From positions 1 to 50,536 of the forward strand of contig JACCQZ010000293.1 of the NCBI GenBank assembly GCA_013813875.1: a DNA stretch of 50,536 nt. The letters are read 5' to 3'. Below the pieces are notes generated by a model, which saw only the letters and a program-made list of their open reading frames with translations, made no database searches and had not been told where the DNA came from. Shown here in pieces: positions 1 through 9,465 of the stretch (its first letter is position 1; every line of letters begins with the position of its first letter). Origin of the DNA: Gemmatimonadales bacterium. GTDB lineage: Bacteria; Gemmatimonadota; Gemmatimonadetes; Gemmatimonadales; GWC2-71-9. The translations under genes and the position numbers were made by a program.

Positions 1-759
1 CAGGGCTTCGAGCTGAGCGCCGGCTACACCCACTCCAACTCGAAGGACGCGATCTCCCTCACCAGCAGCCAGGCCTTCTCCAACTATCAGTTCGCATCGG
101 TTGACGGGCCGCTGGAAGGACGCAACCTGCGCACCTCGTTCTTCCACGTCCCCCATAAGGTCACCGTGAGCGGGACCGTGAACCTCCCGCTGCGCTCGAG
201 CTTCTCGCTGATCTACATCGGGCGCTCGGGTGAGCCGTACGGCTGGATCGTCAACGGCGACGCCAACGCCGACGGAATCAACGGCAACGACCTGCCCTTC
301 GTTCCGGGGGACGCGAGCCAGATCAGCCTCGCCGATCCCACCCAGTTCGCGGCGCTCGACGCTTTCATCGAGAGCCAGGCCTGCCTGCGCGACGCGCGCG
401 GCGGATTGCTGGAGCGGAACTCCTGCCGCAACCCGTGGCTCAACTTCCTCAACGCCCGGCTGGGCACCTCGATTCCCACGATCGGCGGCCAGGGGCTGGA
501 CCTTTCGCTCGACCTGTTCAACGTGCTCAACTTCCTCGACCGCGACTGGGGACTCTACAAGCAGGTGAGCGAGTTCGAGGCCGGCCCCCGCTTCCTCAAC
601 GCGGTCGGATTCGATGCGGCCAACAACCGGCCAATCTACTCCTTTGCCGCTCCGAGAAGCATCGAGCAAACGGTGTATGGCGAGAACCCGTCAGGCTCCC
701 CGGCCGGGGTCAACCGGTCGCGCTGGACGGTGCAGCTGGGAGCCAAATATCGGTTTTAG
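1..759 (+). CDS. TonB-dependent receptor-like outer membrane protein, C-terminal part (truncated by window start)
   Basis: Open frame 1 from base 1 (QGFELSAGYTHSNSKDAISLTS...) through the ORF 166..759; beta-barrel style text and terminal ...VQLGAKYRF ending in an aromatic residue. Confidence 0.75.
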   Translation, partial: QGFELSAGYTHSNSKDAISLTSSQAFSNYQFASVDGPLEGRNLRTSFFHVPHKVTVSGTVNLPLRSSFSLIYIGRSGEPYGWIVNGDANADGINGNDLPFVPGDASQISLADPTQFAALDAFIESQACLRDARGGLLERNSCRNPWLNFLNARLGTSIPTIGGQGLDLSLDLFNVLNFLDRDWGLYKQVSEFEAGPRFLNAVGFDAANNRPIYSFAAPRSIEQTVYGENPSGSPAGVNRSRWTVQLGAKYRF

Positions 760-766
760 ACCGTTT

Positions 767-850
767 GTCAGCCTGAGCGGAGCGAAGGTGCTCATCTCCA
801 CCGTTCGGCGATGGGCAGTGTTTCGGCCCCTTCGCTCCGCTCAGGGTGAC
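767..850. repeat. Inverted repeat, GTCASCCTGAGCGGAGCGAAGG family
   Basis: gtcagcctgagcggagcgaagg (767-788) vs ccttcgctccgctcagggtgac (829-850), 21/22 complementary. Confidence 0.95.
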
Positions 851-885
851 AACGCCGCGGTGCACCCTGACAGCCGGAACCCATT

Positions 886-2100
886 ATGAACGACGCCTGG
901 ATCACCGGCGCGGTCCGCACTCCCGTCGGGCGCGCCGGTGGCGCGCTGGCGGAGGTCCGGCCGGACGATCTGGCCGCTGCCGCTATTCGCGGCCTGGTTG
1001 ACCGCCTGGCCATACCCCATGACCGCATAGACGATGTGATCCTGGGCTGTGTCAACCAGGCCGGTGAGGACAACCGGAATGTGGCCCGCATGGCGCTGCT
1101 GCTCGCCGGGCTTCCGGTGGAGGTGCCGGGCCAGACGGTCAACCGCCTCTGTGGATCCGGACTGCAAGCGGTCGCCAGCGCGTCGCACGCCATTCGCTCA
1201 GGCGAGGGAGAGCTCATCCTGGCCGGCGGAGTCGAAAGCATGACTCGGGCCCCGTACGTGATGCTCAAGCCCGGCAAAGCCTGGGACCGAACTCCTCCGC
1301 CGCTGGCCGACAGCACCGTGGGCTGGCGCTTCACCAATCCCAAGCTCCCCGCCGACTGGACCATCTCGCTCGGCGAGACCGCGGAGCGGGTGGCGCGGGC
1401 GCGCGGGGTCACCCGGAAAGAGCAGGACGAGTTCGCGCTGGAGAGCCAGCGGCGCGCCCAAGTGGCCCTCGCCGCCGGTTGGTTCCAGGGCGAGATCGTG
1501 GGAGTGGAACTGAAGCGGGGCGACGGCAGCGAAACCCTCACCCGCGACGAGCCTCCTCGCCCCGACGTGAGCCTCGACTCGCTGGCACGGCTCCGCCCCG
1601 CGTTCCTGCGCGAGGGTACGGTGACGGCGGGCACCTCCAGCGGAATCAACGACGGCGCCGCCGCCCTCTGCGTCGCGAGCGCGGCGGTGGCGGCGGAGCT
1701 CGGAATGCGGCCACTTGCCCGGGTGCTGGCGACCGCGGTGGCCGGAGTGGATCCGAGCTGCATGGGGCTCGGCCCCGTCCCCGCCACTCGCAAGGCACTG
1801 GCCCGCGCCGGGCTCGAGGTCGCAGACCTGGACCTGATCGAGCTCAACGAAGCCTTCGCCGCGCAGGCGATCGCCTGCATCCGGGACCTGGGCCTCGATC
1901 CTCTGCGCGTCAACATCGGGGGTGGGGCCATCGCCCTGGGGCATCCACTTGGTGCCAGCGGCGCCCGCATCCTCACCACCCTGGTGCACGCCCTCCGCCG
2001 CACCGGCGGCCGCTACGGGCTGGCGACGATGTGCATCGGCGTGGGTCAGGGGATCGCGATGGTGGTGGAGTCGGTGGAGGGCGGGGATTCGCCGTCCTGA
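886..2100 (+). CDS. Acetyl-CoA acyltransferase / thiolase (beta-ketoadipyl-CoA thiolase-like)
   Basis: 404 aa; [11 protein letters not shown] active-site Cys motif, [32 protein letters not shown]-type and CIGVGQG motifs. Confidence 0.93.
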   Translation: MNDAWITGAVRTPVGRAGGALAEVRPDDLAAAAIRGLVDRLAIPHDRIDDVILGCVNQAGEDNRNVARMALLLAGLPVEVPGQTVNRLCGSGLQAVASASHAIRSGEGELILAGGVESMTRAPYVMLKPGKAWDRTPPPLADSTVGWRFTNPKLPADWTISLGETAERVARARGVTRKEQDEFALESQRRAQVALAAGWFQGEIVGVELKRGDGSETLTRDEPPRPDVSLDSLARLRPAFLREGTVTAGTSSGINDGAAALCVASAAVAAELGMRPLARVLATAVAGVDPSCMGLGPVPATRKALARAGLEVADLDLIELNEAFAAQAIACIRDLGLDPLRVNIGGGAIALGHPLGASGARILTTLVHALRRTGGRYGLATMCIGVGQGIAMVVESVEGGDSPS

Positions 2101-2117
2101 ATTCGTGGTTCTTGGTT

Positions 2118-2255
2118 AGTGCCGGTGCTCTTAGAAGCAGGTGGAAGGACACGAAGTACACGAAGGGCACGAAGAAGCACAACAATTTTCTTGTTTATCC
2201 TTCGTTTCCTTCGCGCCCTTCGTGTCCTTCCCCCTGCTGTTAGAGCACCGGCACT
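2118..2255. repeat. Nested ~138-bp inverted repeat with ACACGAAG words
   Basis: agtgccggtgctctta / ttagagcaccggcact outer arms plus agcaggtggaaggacacgaag versus reverse complement agcagggggaaggacacgaag. Confidence 0.93.
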
Positions 2256-4810
2256 CAATTGCTCGCCGAAGGGAGCGCAGCCCGCCGCTCGAACTCCGCC
2301 CGCGCCGCGGCCAGCATAGCCAGCGCCTCGGACTTCTCCTCCGGCGTGTTCCACTCCCGGTGCCCCTCCGCCGCCCCCTGCAACCGGGCGATCCACGCCA
2401 TGAAGTACTCCGCGTCCTCCCGCGAGCGGATCGGCTTCCCGCCGACCGTCAGGTAAATGGGACTGGTCGTGGCGTAGGGATAGAGATCCAGCACCGGATG
2501 GATGGCCCGGTCGCTCCGCGCGCGAAGCAGGTACCAGCCGCTCTCACTCACCGGAAGCCGCACCGTCGTCGTAACCGCGGTACGATCGCCGGCGAGGGGG
2601 ATCTCTCTGAGCACCCTGCCATTGCTCACGATTTCCAGGTGGTCAATGGGAACGTTGGAGCGCAGTCCCACCCGGGCCACCACCTCCTGCGTCCCAGCCG
2701 GCAGGCTCACCTCCTCACCCAGCCCCCGGCCCCCCAGGGTGAACTCGAGCAGCGGCCCGTTGGTGGCAAAGCTCCGTCCAGCCACGAGTGCCGCCAGCCA
2801 ACGGCGATGCTCCAGCGGCGCTCCGCTGCGCACGAAGACCCGGTTGAGCCCCACCGGTCCTCGCAGCGAGGCGAAGTTGGCCATCGCGTCGGTTCCGGCT
2901 CCCGCCGGAAGCCTGAAGCCGCAGTTGAGTATCCGATACCAGACTGCCGCCGTGGCCATCGGATCGTCCACGAAACCGACCGCCTCGTAGTAGTCCACCT
3001 TCCCCAGCGCCACGTCAACCGGAAATTCATGGGTGAGCGGCCTGCTGGTGTCGCCCGGCTCGGGATGGACGTCGAAGGGATGGACGTAGCCGGTTACCCC
3101 GCCCTGCGCGTGGGCCATATCGAACACCGCCGCGTTGGTGGGCTGCAGCGTCGCCATCGCGGTGTTGGTGTAGGCGGTGTACCCCGGCAGCACCAGGTTT
3201 TCCCGCATGCCCAGCAGTCCGGCATGGCCCCAGAAGCTGGTGTGATACTCCTGCCCGTGCATGATGAGCGTACCAGGCGACGATACCGGGTCCGGCGTGC
3301 CCCGGAAGTACTCGACGTCGGGAACCCTTCCCTCCTTGTTGACGATCAGATTCTCCACCACATGAAGGTCCTCGGCCCGCGCCTGAAGGGCGAGCCGCGC
3401 CGGATCGTTGCGGTAGGCGCCACCGTAGTTCATGTGCACGTGGAGATCGCCGCTGTACCAGCCCTGCGCCGGTAAGTCGGCCAGCCGCTCGAGCGCGATC
3501 CGCACTCCGCTCTCCGCCCCATCGGCTATCTTCACCGTCCGCGACGCCACCCGGAACTCCGGCCCGCGCGACACCTCGACCGTCACCGCGCCCGCCGGCA
3601 CTGTCATGCTCGCACGGCGGCCGGTGTGGAAGTACCCGTACTCGAAGCGCCGCTCCGACCGGTCGAACCCGTCGTCGGCGTGCCGCCAGGCGTCGTCCGG
3701 GGCATAGCTCCGCCCGTCGGGACCGGTCACCGACACTCGCGCGGGCACGGGCCGGCCGGTGCTCCGATCCACCACCATGATGGACAGCCGTCCAACCGGC
3801 TCGCGATAGACCCGGCGCACCGCCCGCACCTCTCGCCGTCCGCTGCCCGGTACGTCCACGACCCAGAGGGAGGTGTTGCCGCCTTCGTTGGACACGTAGG
3901 CGATGCGCCGGCCGTCCCGGGACCAGCGTGGCGCGGTGGCGTCGAAGTCTCCATAGGTGAGCTGCAGCGGGTCTCCCCCTTCGGCCGTCATCAGCCAGAG
4001 CTGGTTCCACTGGCGGCCGAGGTAGGAGCTGTAGACGACGCGCCTGCCGTCCGGACTCCAGTCCGGCCGGGCTTTCCAGGTGGTCTCCTCGTAGTGGATC
4101 TCCCGCGGCTCTCCGCCGCCGGCCGCCCGGGTGCGCCAGAAGCCGCCGGACCCCCAGATGCGCCCGCGATTGGAGACCAGCAGCAGCTCGCTTCCGTCGG
4201 GAGACCAGGATGGTGAGAGGTACTGGTCGAACCGGTGATAGTAGTAGCGGGGAAGCTCGCTCTGCCGATCCTCGGTAACCCGCTCCAGCCCTCCGGCGCG
4301 CCCATCGGGCATCACCCTCGCGATGAAGACGTGCCAGCGGCCCTCGTATGCGGTGGAGGTGAACGCGATTCGCCGGCCGTCCGGCGACCAGCGCGGCTCG
4401 ATGTTGACCGCGCCGTTGCTCACCAGGGGAGCAGACGCGCCGGTTGCAAGGTCGAGGAGCCGAAGCTCGATGGCATCGTCACGGTAGGAGGCGTAGAGCA
4501 CCCGGCGTCCGTCGGGCGACCAGTCGGGCTGATAATCGTATCCCGGGCCGGAGGTGAGCTGCCGCGCCTCTTCGCTGCCGACTCGCTGCCGCCAGAGCGA
4601 GCCCTGCATCGAGTAGACCAGCTCCTCCCCATTCGGCGACCACGCCGCGGCGCTCGGGCCACTGGTGGCCTGGGGGATCAACATCTCACGGAAGTAGTAC
4701 GGGTGCGGAACCTTGATCTGGCGCAGGACCGGCGCCCGCTGCGCGGCGACGCCCTCGGCCCCGAGCAGCAGGACCAGTCCGGCACCTAGGAGGAGACGGA
4801 GCCATCTCAT
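2255..4810 (-). CDS. PD40/TolB-like beta-propeller fused to CehA/McbA-type metallohydrolase (PHP-like) domain, secreted
   Basis: ATG at 4810 in frame with the long ORF; signal peptide MRWLRLLLGAGLVLLLGAEGVAAQ; repeated W-SPDGRR-motifs; then WYSGDLHVHMNYGG and MAHAQGGVTGYVHPF. Confidence 0.85.
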   Translation of the reverse strand: MRWLRLLLGAGLVLLLGAEGVAAQRAPVLRQIKVPHPYYFREMLIPQATSGPSAAAWSPNGEELVYSMQGSLWRQRVGSEEARQLTSGPGYDYQPDWSPDGRRVLYASYRDDAIELRLLDLATGASAPLVSNGAVNIEPRWSPDGRRIAFTSTAYEGRWHVFIARVMPDGRAGGLERVTEDRQSELPRYYYHRFDQYLSPSWSPDGSELLLVSNRGRIWGSGGFWRTRAAGGGEPREIHYEETTWKARPDWSPDGRRVVYSSYLGRQWNQLWLMTAEGGDPLQLTYGDFDATAPRWSRDGRRIAYVSNEGGNTSLWVVDVPGSGRREVRAVRRVYREPVGRLSIMVVDRSTGRPVPARVSVTGPDGRSYAPDDAWRHADDGFDRSERRFEYGYFHTGRRASMTVPAGAVTVEVSRGPEFRVASRTVKIADGAESGVRIALERLADLPAQGWYSGDLHVHMNYGGAYRNDPARLALQARAEDLHVVENLIVNKEGRVPDVEYFRGTPDPVSSPGTLIMHGQEYHTSFWGHAGLLGMRENLVLPGYTAYTNTAMATLQPTNAAVFDMAHAQGGVTGYVHPFDVHPEPGDTSRPLTHEFPVDVALGKVDYYEAVGFVDDPMATAAVWYRILNCGFRLPAGAGTDAMANFASLRGPVGLNRVFVRSGAPLEHRRWLAALVAGRSFATNGPLLEFTLGGRGLGEEVSLPAGTQEVVARVGLRSNVPIDHLEIVSNGRVLREIPLAGDRTAVTTTVRLPVSESGWYLLRARSDRAIHPVLDLYPYATTSPIYLTVGGKPIRSREDAEYFMAWIARLQGAAEGHREWNTPEEKSEALAMLAAARAEFERRAALPSASN

Positions 4811-6216
4811 CGGCGGCCCCGCCAGTAGATCAGACCGCCGAGCAGCACGAAGAGCCCGGCACCGCCAATCACCTTGACCGGGTGCAGCCATGCGTCTTCC
4901 GCGTCCGAGGGCGGCACCGTGGCGATCACCATGGCGAACAGCGTAAGCGCGAGACCGCTCACCCCGATGAGCCCGCCAGCCACCCGCCCGCCCACAGCCG
5001 ATGATGCCGGCACCCGTTCCTTGAGCCGTATGACCAGGTAGCAGACGAAGAGATAGATATAGGGTATGAAGTACACCAGCAGCATGGTGTCGAGGATGAC
5101 CAGATAGGCGCGCTCGACGGTGGTGCCCCGGCCCAGCACCGACAACAGCAGAAACACGGTAGCGAGAATGGCCTGGACCAGGATGGCCACGTACGGCGTC
5201 TGCCACCGGGGGTGAATGCGGCCGAAGGCGGGCGGAAAATACCGGTCGAGTCCGATCACGAATGCCACCCTGGCGGGACCGGTGAGCCAGGCGCCGACGC
5301 CGCCCACGTTGCCGACCACATAGAAGGCGGCCGCCATCGGCGCCACCCACGCGAGCCCGGTCCCGACATTGGCCGCGCCCACCGCGAGCGCCTGCAGGAA
5401 ACCGGAAACGATGTTGACTTCCCCCGTCGGCACCAGCCACAGCACCGCCGCGGTGCCGGCGATGTAGAGAAACGCGATCAGCGGGGCGGAGATGTAGATC
5501 GAGCGCGGCAGGGTGCTCCTGGGGTCTTTGATCTCGGCGCCCATCACCGCACACAGTTCGAGTCCGGCAAAGGCGAAGGCGATCGAGGCCCAGAGGTTGA
5601 GCGCGGACCAGTCGCCGAGGTTGGGGGTGATGCTCTCGAGGGTGAGCGGCGTGGCCGCCGGCCGGTTGAACGCCGCGTACGCGCCCAGCGCTACCAGCAG
5701 CACCCCTGGCAGATAGCTGCCGACCGCCCCCAGATTCTGCAGCCAGCGGCCGGTCCGAAGCCCCACGATATTGAGCGCCACCGCGATCCACAGGGCCAGC
5801 AGCGTCGCCGGCAGGACGTAGACCCAGTCGCCCGCCAGCGCGGTGTCTCCCCGGCCGATCACGTAAGTTCCGACTACCGCGGTGGACATCAACAGGTTGG
5901 GATAGTAGAGGATGTTGTTGACCCAGTAGCACCAGCCACACAGAAACCCGTGCCCCTCTCCGAAGGCCCGCTTGGTCCAGAAGTAGATCCCACCTTCCTC
6001 CGGAAATCGGGCGGCCATGTCGCTCACCGCCAGACCCTGGGGAATGAAAAAGAAAAGCGCCGCCAGGACCCACAGCGTGAGCGAGCTGGGTCCCGCCGCC
6101 GCCGCGGTGGCGAACCATCGCAGGCTGAGGACCGCGACGACGTTGAAGAGGACCAGGTCGCGCAGGTTCATCGCGCGGGGAAGCGTTGCCTGTGGTGCCT
6201 CCAGAGTGGCCGTCAT
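4807..6216 (-). CDS. APC family amino acid permease
   Basis: In-frame ATG at 6216 (MTATLEAPQATLPRAMNLRDLVLFNVVAVLSLRWFATAA); many TM segments; FPEEGGIYFWTKRAFGEGHGFLCGW typical of APC permeases; 4-bp overlap with the downstream gene. Confidence 0.9.
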   Translation of the reverse strand: MTATLEAPQATLPRAMNLRDLVLFNVVAVLSLRWFATAAAAGPSSLTLWVLAALFFFIPQGLAVSDMAARFPEEGGIYFWTKRAFGEGHGFLCGWCYWVNNILYYPNLLMSTAVVGTYVIGRGDTALAGDWVYVLPATLLALWIAVALNIVGLRTGRWLQNLGAVGSYLPGVLLVALGAYAAFNRPAATPLTLESITPNLGDWSALNLWASIAFAFAGLELCAVMGAEIKDPRSTLPRSIYISAPLIAFLYIAGTAAVLWLVPTGEVNIVSGFLQALAVGAANVGTGLAWVAPMAAAFYVVGNVGGVGAWLTGPARVAFVIGLDRYFPPAFGRIHPRWQTPYVAILVQAILATVFLLLSVLGRGTTVERAYLVILDTMLLVYFIPYIYLFVCYLVIRLKERVPASSAVGGRVAGGLIGVSGLALTLFAMVIATVPPSDAEDAWLHPVKVIGGAGLFVLLGGLIYWRGRR

Positions 6217-6226
6217 GGGGACAGAC

Positions 6227-6991
6227 TCACGCCTTGAGAAAGAGTCGTTGGGGATCCAGCACCTCGCGCAGAAGGTGGAGCTCGCGAGCCGTGGGTGGAT
6301 CAATCGTGTCGAGCGCAGCGCGGCAGCGGAGGGGCCAGCCCACCCCGGCGCGCACCTCCTCCAGCGCCACGCCCGGGTAAAGGGCGCTCAGCAGCAGCTC
6401 GCCGCTGTCCGGCTCCACTTCCAGCACGCCCTTGTCGGTGACCACCTTTACCGGGCCCGCACCCGGCATCCCCAGCTCGCGCCGCCCGCGGCCCCGCATA
6501 CGGTGGCCGGGACTGGTGATGAAATCCACCGCTTCGGGAAAGGCCCGGCGGCTGAGCCGGCTGATCGCCACCGTACGCCGCGCATGAATCGCGATTTCGG
6601 CGGCGCCGCCGCTCCCCGGAAGCCGCACCGTGGGCCGGGCGTAGTCGCCGACGACGGTGGTGTTGATGTTGCCGTAGCGGTCTATCTGGGCGCCGCCGAG
6701 AAACCCGACCTCGATCCGGCCGTTCTGCAGCAGGCACTGAAACACGTCCGCCATTCCAGAGACCATGAGGGAGCCGGTCACCAGCGACGGATCTCCGATG
6801 GAGACCGGCAGCCTCTCGGGCTCGGCGCCGACCGCGCCCGACTCGTAGATCAACAGCAGCCTCGGCGCGTGGGTGGCGCGGGCGAGGTTGCAGGCGAGGT
6901 TGGGAAGGCCGATGCCCACGAAGACGACCTCTCCGTCGCGAAGCTCGCGGGCGGCCACCACCGCCATCATTTCAGCGGGGGAGTAGGTCAT
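6227..6991 (-). CDS. CoA-transferase subunit beta (family I, glutaconate/3-oxoadipate CoA-transferase-like)
   Basis: ATG at 6991 (MTYSPAEMMAVVAARELRDGEVVFVGIGLPNLACNLA), YESG active-site-like motif, GGAQIDRYGNINTT. Confidence 0.88.
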   Translation of the reverse strand: MTYSPAEMMAVVAARELRDGEVVFVGIGLPNLACNLARATHAPRLLLIYESGAVGAEPERLPVSIGDPSLVTGSLMVSGMADVFQCLLQNGRIEVGFLGGAQIDRYGNINTTVVGDYARPTVRLPGSGGAAEIAIHARRTVAISRLSRRAFPEAVDFITSPGHRMRGRGRRELGMPGAGPVKVVTDKGVLEVEPDSGELLLSALYPGVALEEVRAGVGWPLRCRAALDTIDPPTARELHLLREVLDPQRLFLKA

Positions 6992-7000
6992 GCTGGCCTT

Positions 7001-7068
7001 TGTCACCCTGAGCGAAGCGAAGGGGGCATGAGTTGGGCCATGACTCCTTCGCTTCGCTCAGGGTGACA
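7001..7068. repeat. Perfect 23-bp inverted repeat TGTCACCCTGAGCGAAGCGAAGG
   Basis: tgtcaccctgagcgaagcgaagg (7001-7023) and ccttcgcttcgctcagggtgaca (7046-7068). Confidence 0.97.
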
Positions 7069-7089
7069 GGCGCCTCTGCGGCTACGACC

Positions 7090-8001
7090 TCAGTACCCAT
7101 AGTTGACCCCCGCGCACACCCTGCTCCCCGCCCGCAGCCGCTCCAGATCTCCGCACTTTTCCACGTATCCCGTCCGATCCGGCACCCCATAGACCATCGC
7201 CTCGAGGTACCGCTCCAGCGCCGCCGGGTCGCGCGATATCTCTTCCCAGCCGACGTAGAACTCGTTGTCGCGATCGTAGTAGCCCTGGGCGTAGGAGGGG
7301 TGCGCACCCCACGGCTCCACCACCACCGCGTCCACCGCGAGCCCCGGAATCAGGGTGCGGTTGGGATCGCCGCGAATGACCGACTGGTCCACCAGCTCCT
7401 CGACCACCACGATCACCCGGCGGGAGGCGAAAGCGGCTTCCTTCTGCACGCCGAGCAGTCCCCAGATCTGGGCGTTACCCTCTGCGTCGGCCCGCTGCGC
7501 GTGCACGATGGTCACGTCGGGATTGAGTGCGGGGACGGTGGCCAACACTTCGCCGGTGTAGGGGCACTCAATCGTCCGGATGGATGGGTTGGCCGCCGGA
7601 AGATCGGTCCCCATGTAGTCGCGGAGGGTCCAGAACGGCAGCCGCGCGGCGCCGGCGCAGAGCCGGGCCACCATGCCGAAGTGCGAGTATTCCTCCAGCT
7701 CGAGCGGACCGCCGCCCTTCCGCTCCACCGCGCGCCGGAATGCATGCAGCGAACCGGCCCCGGGATTGCCCGCCCAGGAGAACACCAGCTTTCGGGCGCA
7801 CCCCGCCGCGATCATCTGATCGTAGATGAGATCGGGGGTGAGCCGGCAGAGCGTGAGCTCCCGGCGCCGCTGCCGGATGATCTCGTGTCCCGCGGCGAAA
7901 CAGATGAGGTGGGTAAAGCCCTCGATTACCACCGTGTCGCCGTCGTGCACGTGGGCGGCGACGGCCTCGCGCATGGTGGTGACCTTGGAGCCAGCGGTCA
8001 A
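7090..8001 (-). CDS. CoA-transferase subunit alpha (family I)
   Basis: 303 aa: VHDGDTVVIEGFTHLICFAAGHEIIRQ, adjacent to beta subunit; EGNAQIWGLLGVQKEAAFASRRVIVVVEELV. Confidence 0.88.
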   Translation of the reverse strand: MTAGSKVTTMREAVAAHVHDGDTVVIEGFTHLICFAAGHEIIRQRRRELTLCRLTPDLIYDQMIAAGCARKLVFSWAGNPGAGSLHAFRRAVERKGGGPLELEEYSHFGMVARLCAGAARLPFWTLRDYMGTDLPAANPSIRTIECPYTGEVLATVPALNPDVTIVHAQRADAEGNAQIWGLLGVQKEAAFASRRVIVVVEELVDQSVIRGDPNRTLIPGLAVDAVVVEPWGAHPSYAQGYYDRDNEFYVGWEEISRDPAALERYLEAMVYGVPDRTGYVEKCGDLERLRAGSRVCAGVNYGY

Positions 8002-9344
8002 GCCAGCTCACCCAGCCGGGCGCCGATCATCTCCAAGGCCGTGTCTACGTCGTAGTCGTCCACCACCAGCGGCGGGGCCAGGCGGAGTGTGCTCTTCCCC
8101 GCCCCGAGCAGCAGCAGCCCGCGCGCGAACGAGCCCATCACCAGATCGTGGAGCAGCTCCGGCGCCGGCTCGCGGGTCGCGCGATCCTTCACCAGCTCCA
8201 TCCCGATCATCAGGCCCCTGCCCCGGACGTCCCCGATGCACGGGTGGCGCTCCGCGAGTGCGCGAACCCCGGCGATGAGCCGGGCTCCCATGCGCACGGC
8301 ATTCTCCATCAGCCCGCCTTCCACCAGGTCGAGCGTGGCGAGCGCCGCCGCGCAGCAGACCGGGTTGCCGCCGAAGGTGGAGCCGTGGGAGCCGGTCTCC
8401 CAGGTGCTGATTGACTCCTTCGCGATGATCGCGCCGATCGGCATTCCCGAGCCGAGTCCCTTGGCGGTCAGCAGTATGTCGGGCTCGACCCCTTCATGGT
8501 CGCAGGCCCACATCTTTCCCGTTCGGCCGACGCCGGACTGCACTTCGTCGGCCACCAGCAGGATACCATAGCGGTCGCAGAGGTCTCGCAGCGCCCGGAG
8601 GTAGCCATCCGGCGGAATCACGTAGCCGCCTTCACCCTGGATCGGCTCCACAAAGATGGCGGCGACGTCGTGCGGGTCGAGGTGGCGCGCGAACAGATCC
8701 TTCTCAATCACTTCGATGCAGCCGCGGGTGCAGTCGGGCTTGTCGCCGCAGAACTGACAGCGGTATCGGTACGCGAAGGGCACATGGTGCACGTCCGGCA
8801 GCAGCGGCCCGAAACCGGCATGCTGGCGGGCCTTGCTGGAGGTGAGGGAGACCGCGCCCGTGGTGCGCCCATGGAACGCGCCGCGAAAGGCGATGATGGC
8901 GGTGCGCCGGGTAGAGTGGCGAGCCAGCTTGATGGCGCCCTCGGTGGCCTCGGTGCCCGAGTTGGTGAGAAAGACCCGTTTCTTGGAGGAGCCCGGCGCA
9001 ACTCGGGCCAGCCGCTCGCAGAGCGCCGCCATCCCCTCGTAGTAGAAGTCCGACCCGCAGATGTGGAGGAAGTTGTCGGCCGCCTCCTTGACCGCCGCCA
9101 CCACCTTCGGGTGGCCGTACCCGGTGGAGCACACGGCGATGCCCGCCATGAAGTCGAGAAAGCGGTTACCGTCCACGTCCTCCACCATGGTCCCGCGGCC
9201 CCGGGCGACCACCAGCGGGTACTCCTTGATGTAGCAGCCGGCGGTCCACTGCTCATCCCGCCGGACGACGGCCTGAGCCTTGGGACCGGGTGGGGGGATC
9301 ACAATCCTGGGATAATCACGCACTGGCATTCCTTGAATGGACAT
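7998..9344 (-). CDS. Class III aminotransferase (4-aminobutyrate/acetylornithine aminotransferase family)
   Basis: FLTNSGTEATEGAIKLAR, LLVADEVQSGVGRTGKMWACDHEGVEPDILLTAKGLGSGMPIGA (PLP Lys); contains a Cys-rich insert YRCQFCGDKPDCTRGC. Confidence 0.9.
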   Translation of the reverse strand: MSIQGMPVRDYPRIVIPPPGPKAQAVVRRDEQWTAGCYIKEYPLVVARGRGTMVEDVDGNRFLDFMAGIAVCSTGYGHPKVVAAVKEAADNFLHICGSDFYYEGMAALCERLARVAPGSSKKRVFLTNSGTEATEGAIKLARHSTRRTAIIAFRGAFHGRTTGAVSLTSSKARQHAGFGPLLPDVHHVPFAYRYRCQFCGDKPDCTRGCIEVIEKDLFARHLDPHDVAAIFVEPIQGEGGYVIPPDGYLRALRDLCDRYGILLVADEVQSGVGRTGKMWACDHEGVEPDILLTAKGLGSGMPIGAIIAKESISTWETGSHGSTFGGNPVCCAAALATLDLVEGGLMENAVRMGARLIAGVRALAERHPCIGDVRGRGLMIGMELVKDRATREPAPELLHDLVMGSFARGLLLLGAGKSTLRLAPPLVVDDYDVDTALEMIGARLGELA

Positions 9345-9410
9345 GAATTGGGCGACGAGATGCCCTCTGGCCAAGCACGAATCGTCACACGGGCGAAGGG
9401 GACCTCATCG

Positions 9411-9436
9411 TGTCACCCTGAGCGCAAGCGAAGGGG
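9411..9436. repeat. Single-arm copy of the TGTCACCCTGAGCG repeat
   Basis: tgtcaccctgagcgcaagcgaagggg. Confidence 0.85.
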
Positions 9437-9465
9437 CCATAGGTCAAGCCACTCGCCGATGTCAC

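Noticed and set aside
2141-3475. 444-aa plus-strand ORF antisense to the metallohydrolase
   Set aside because: Arg/His/Pro-rich shadow ORF opposite a confident coding region and partly made of repeat sequence.
4811-6118. N-terminal extension of the 1287-aa minus ORF (2255..6118)
   Set aside because: This part runs through the permease gene in the wrong frame; the true start with a signal peptide is ATG 4810.
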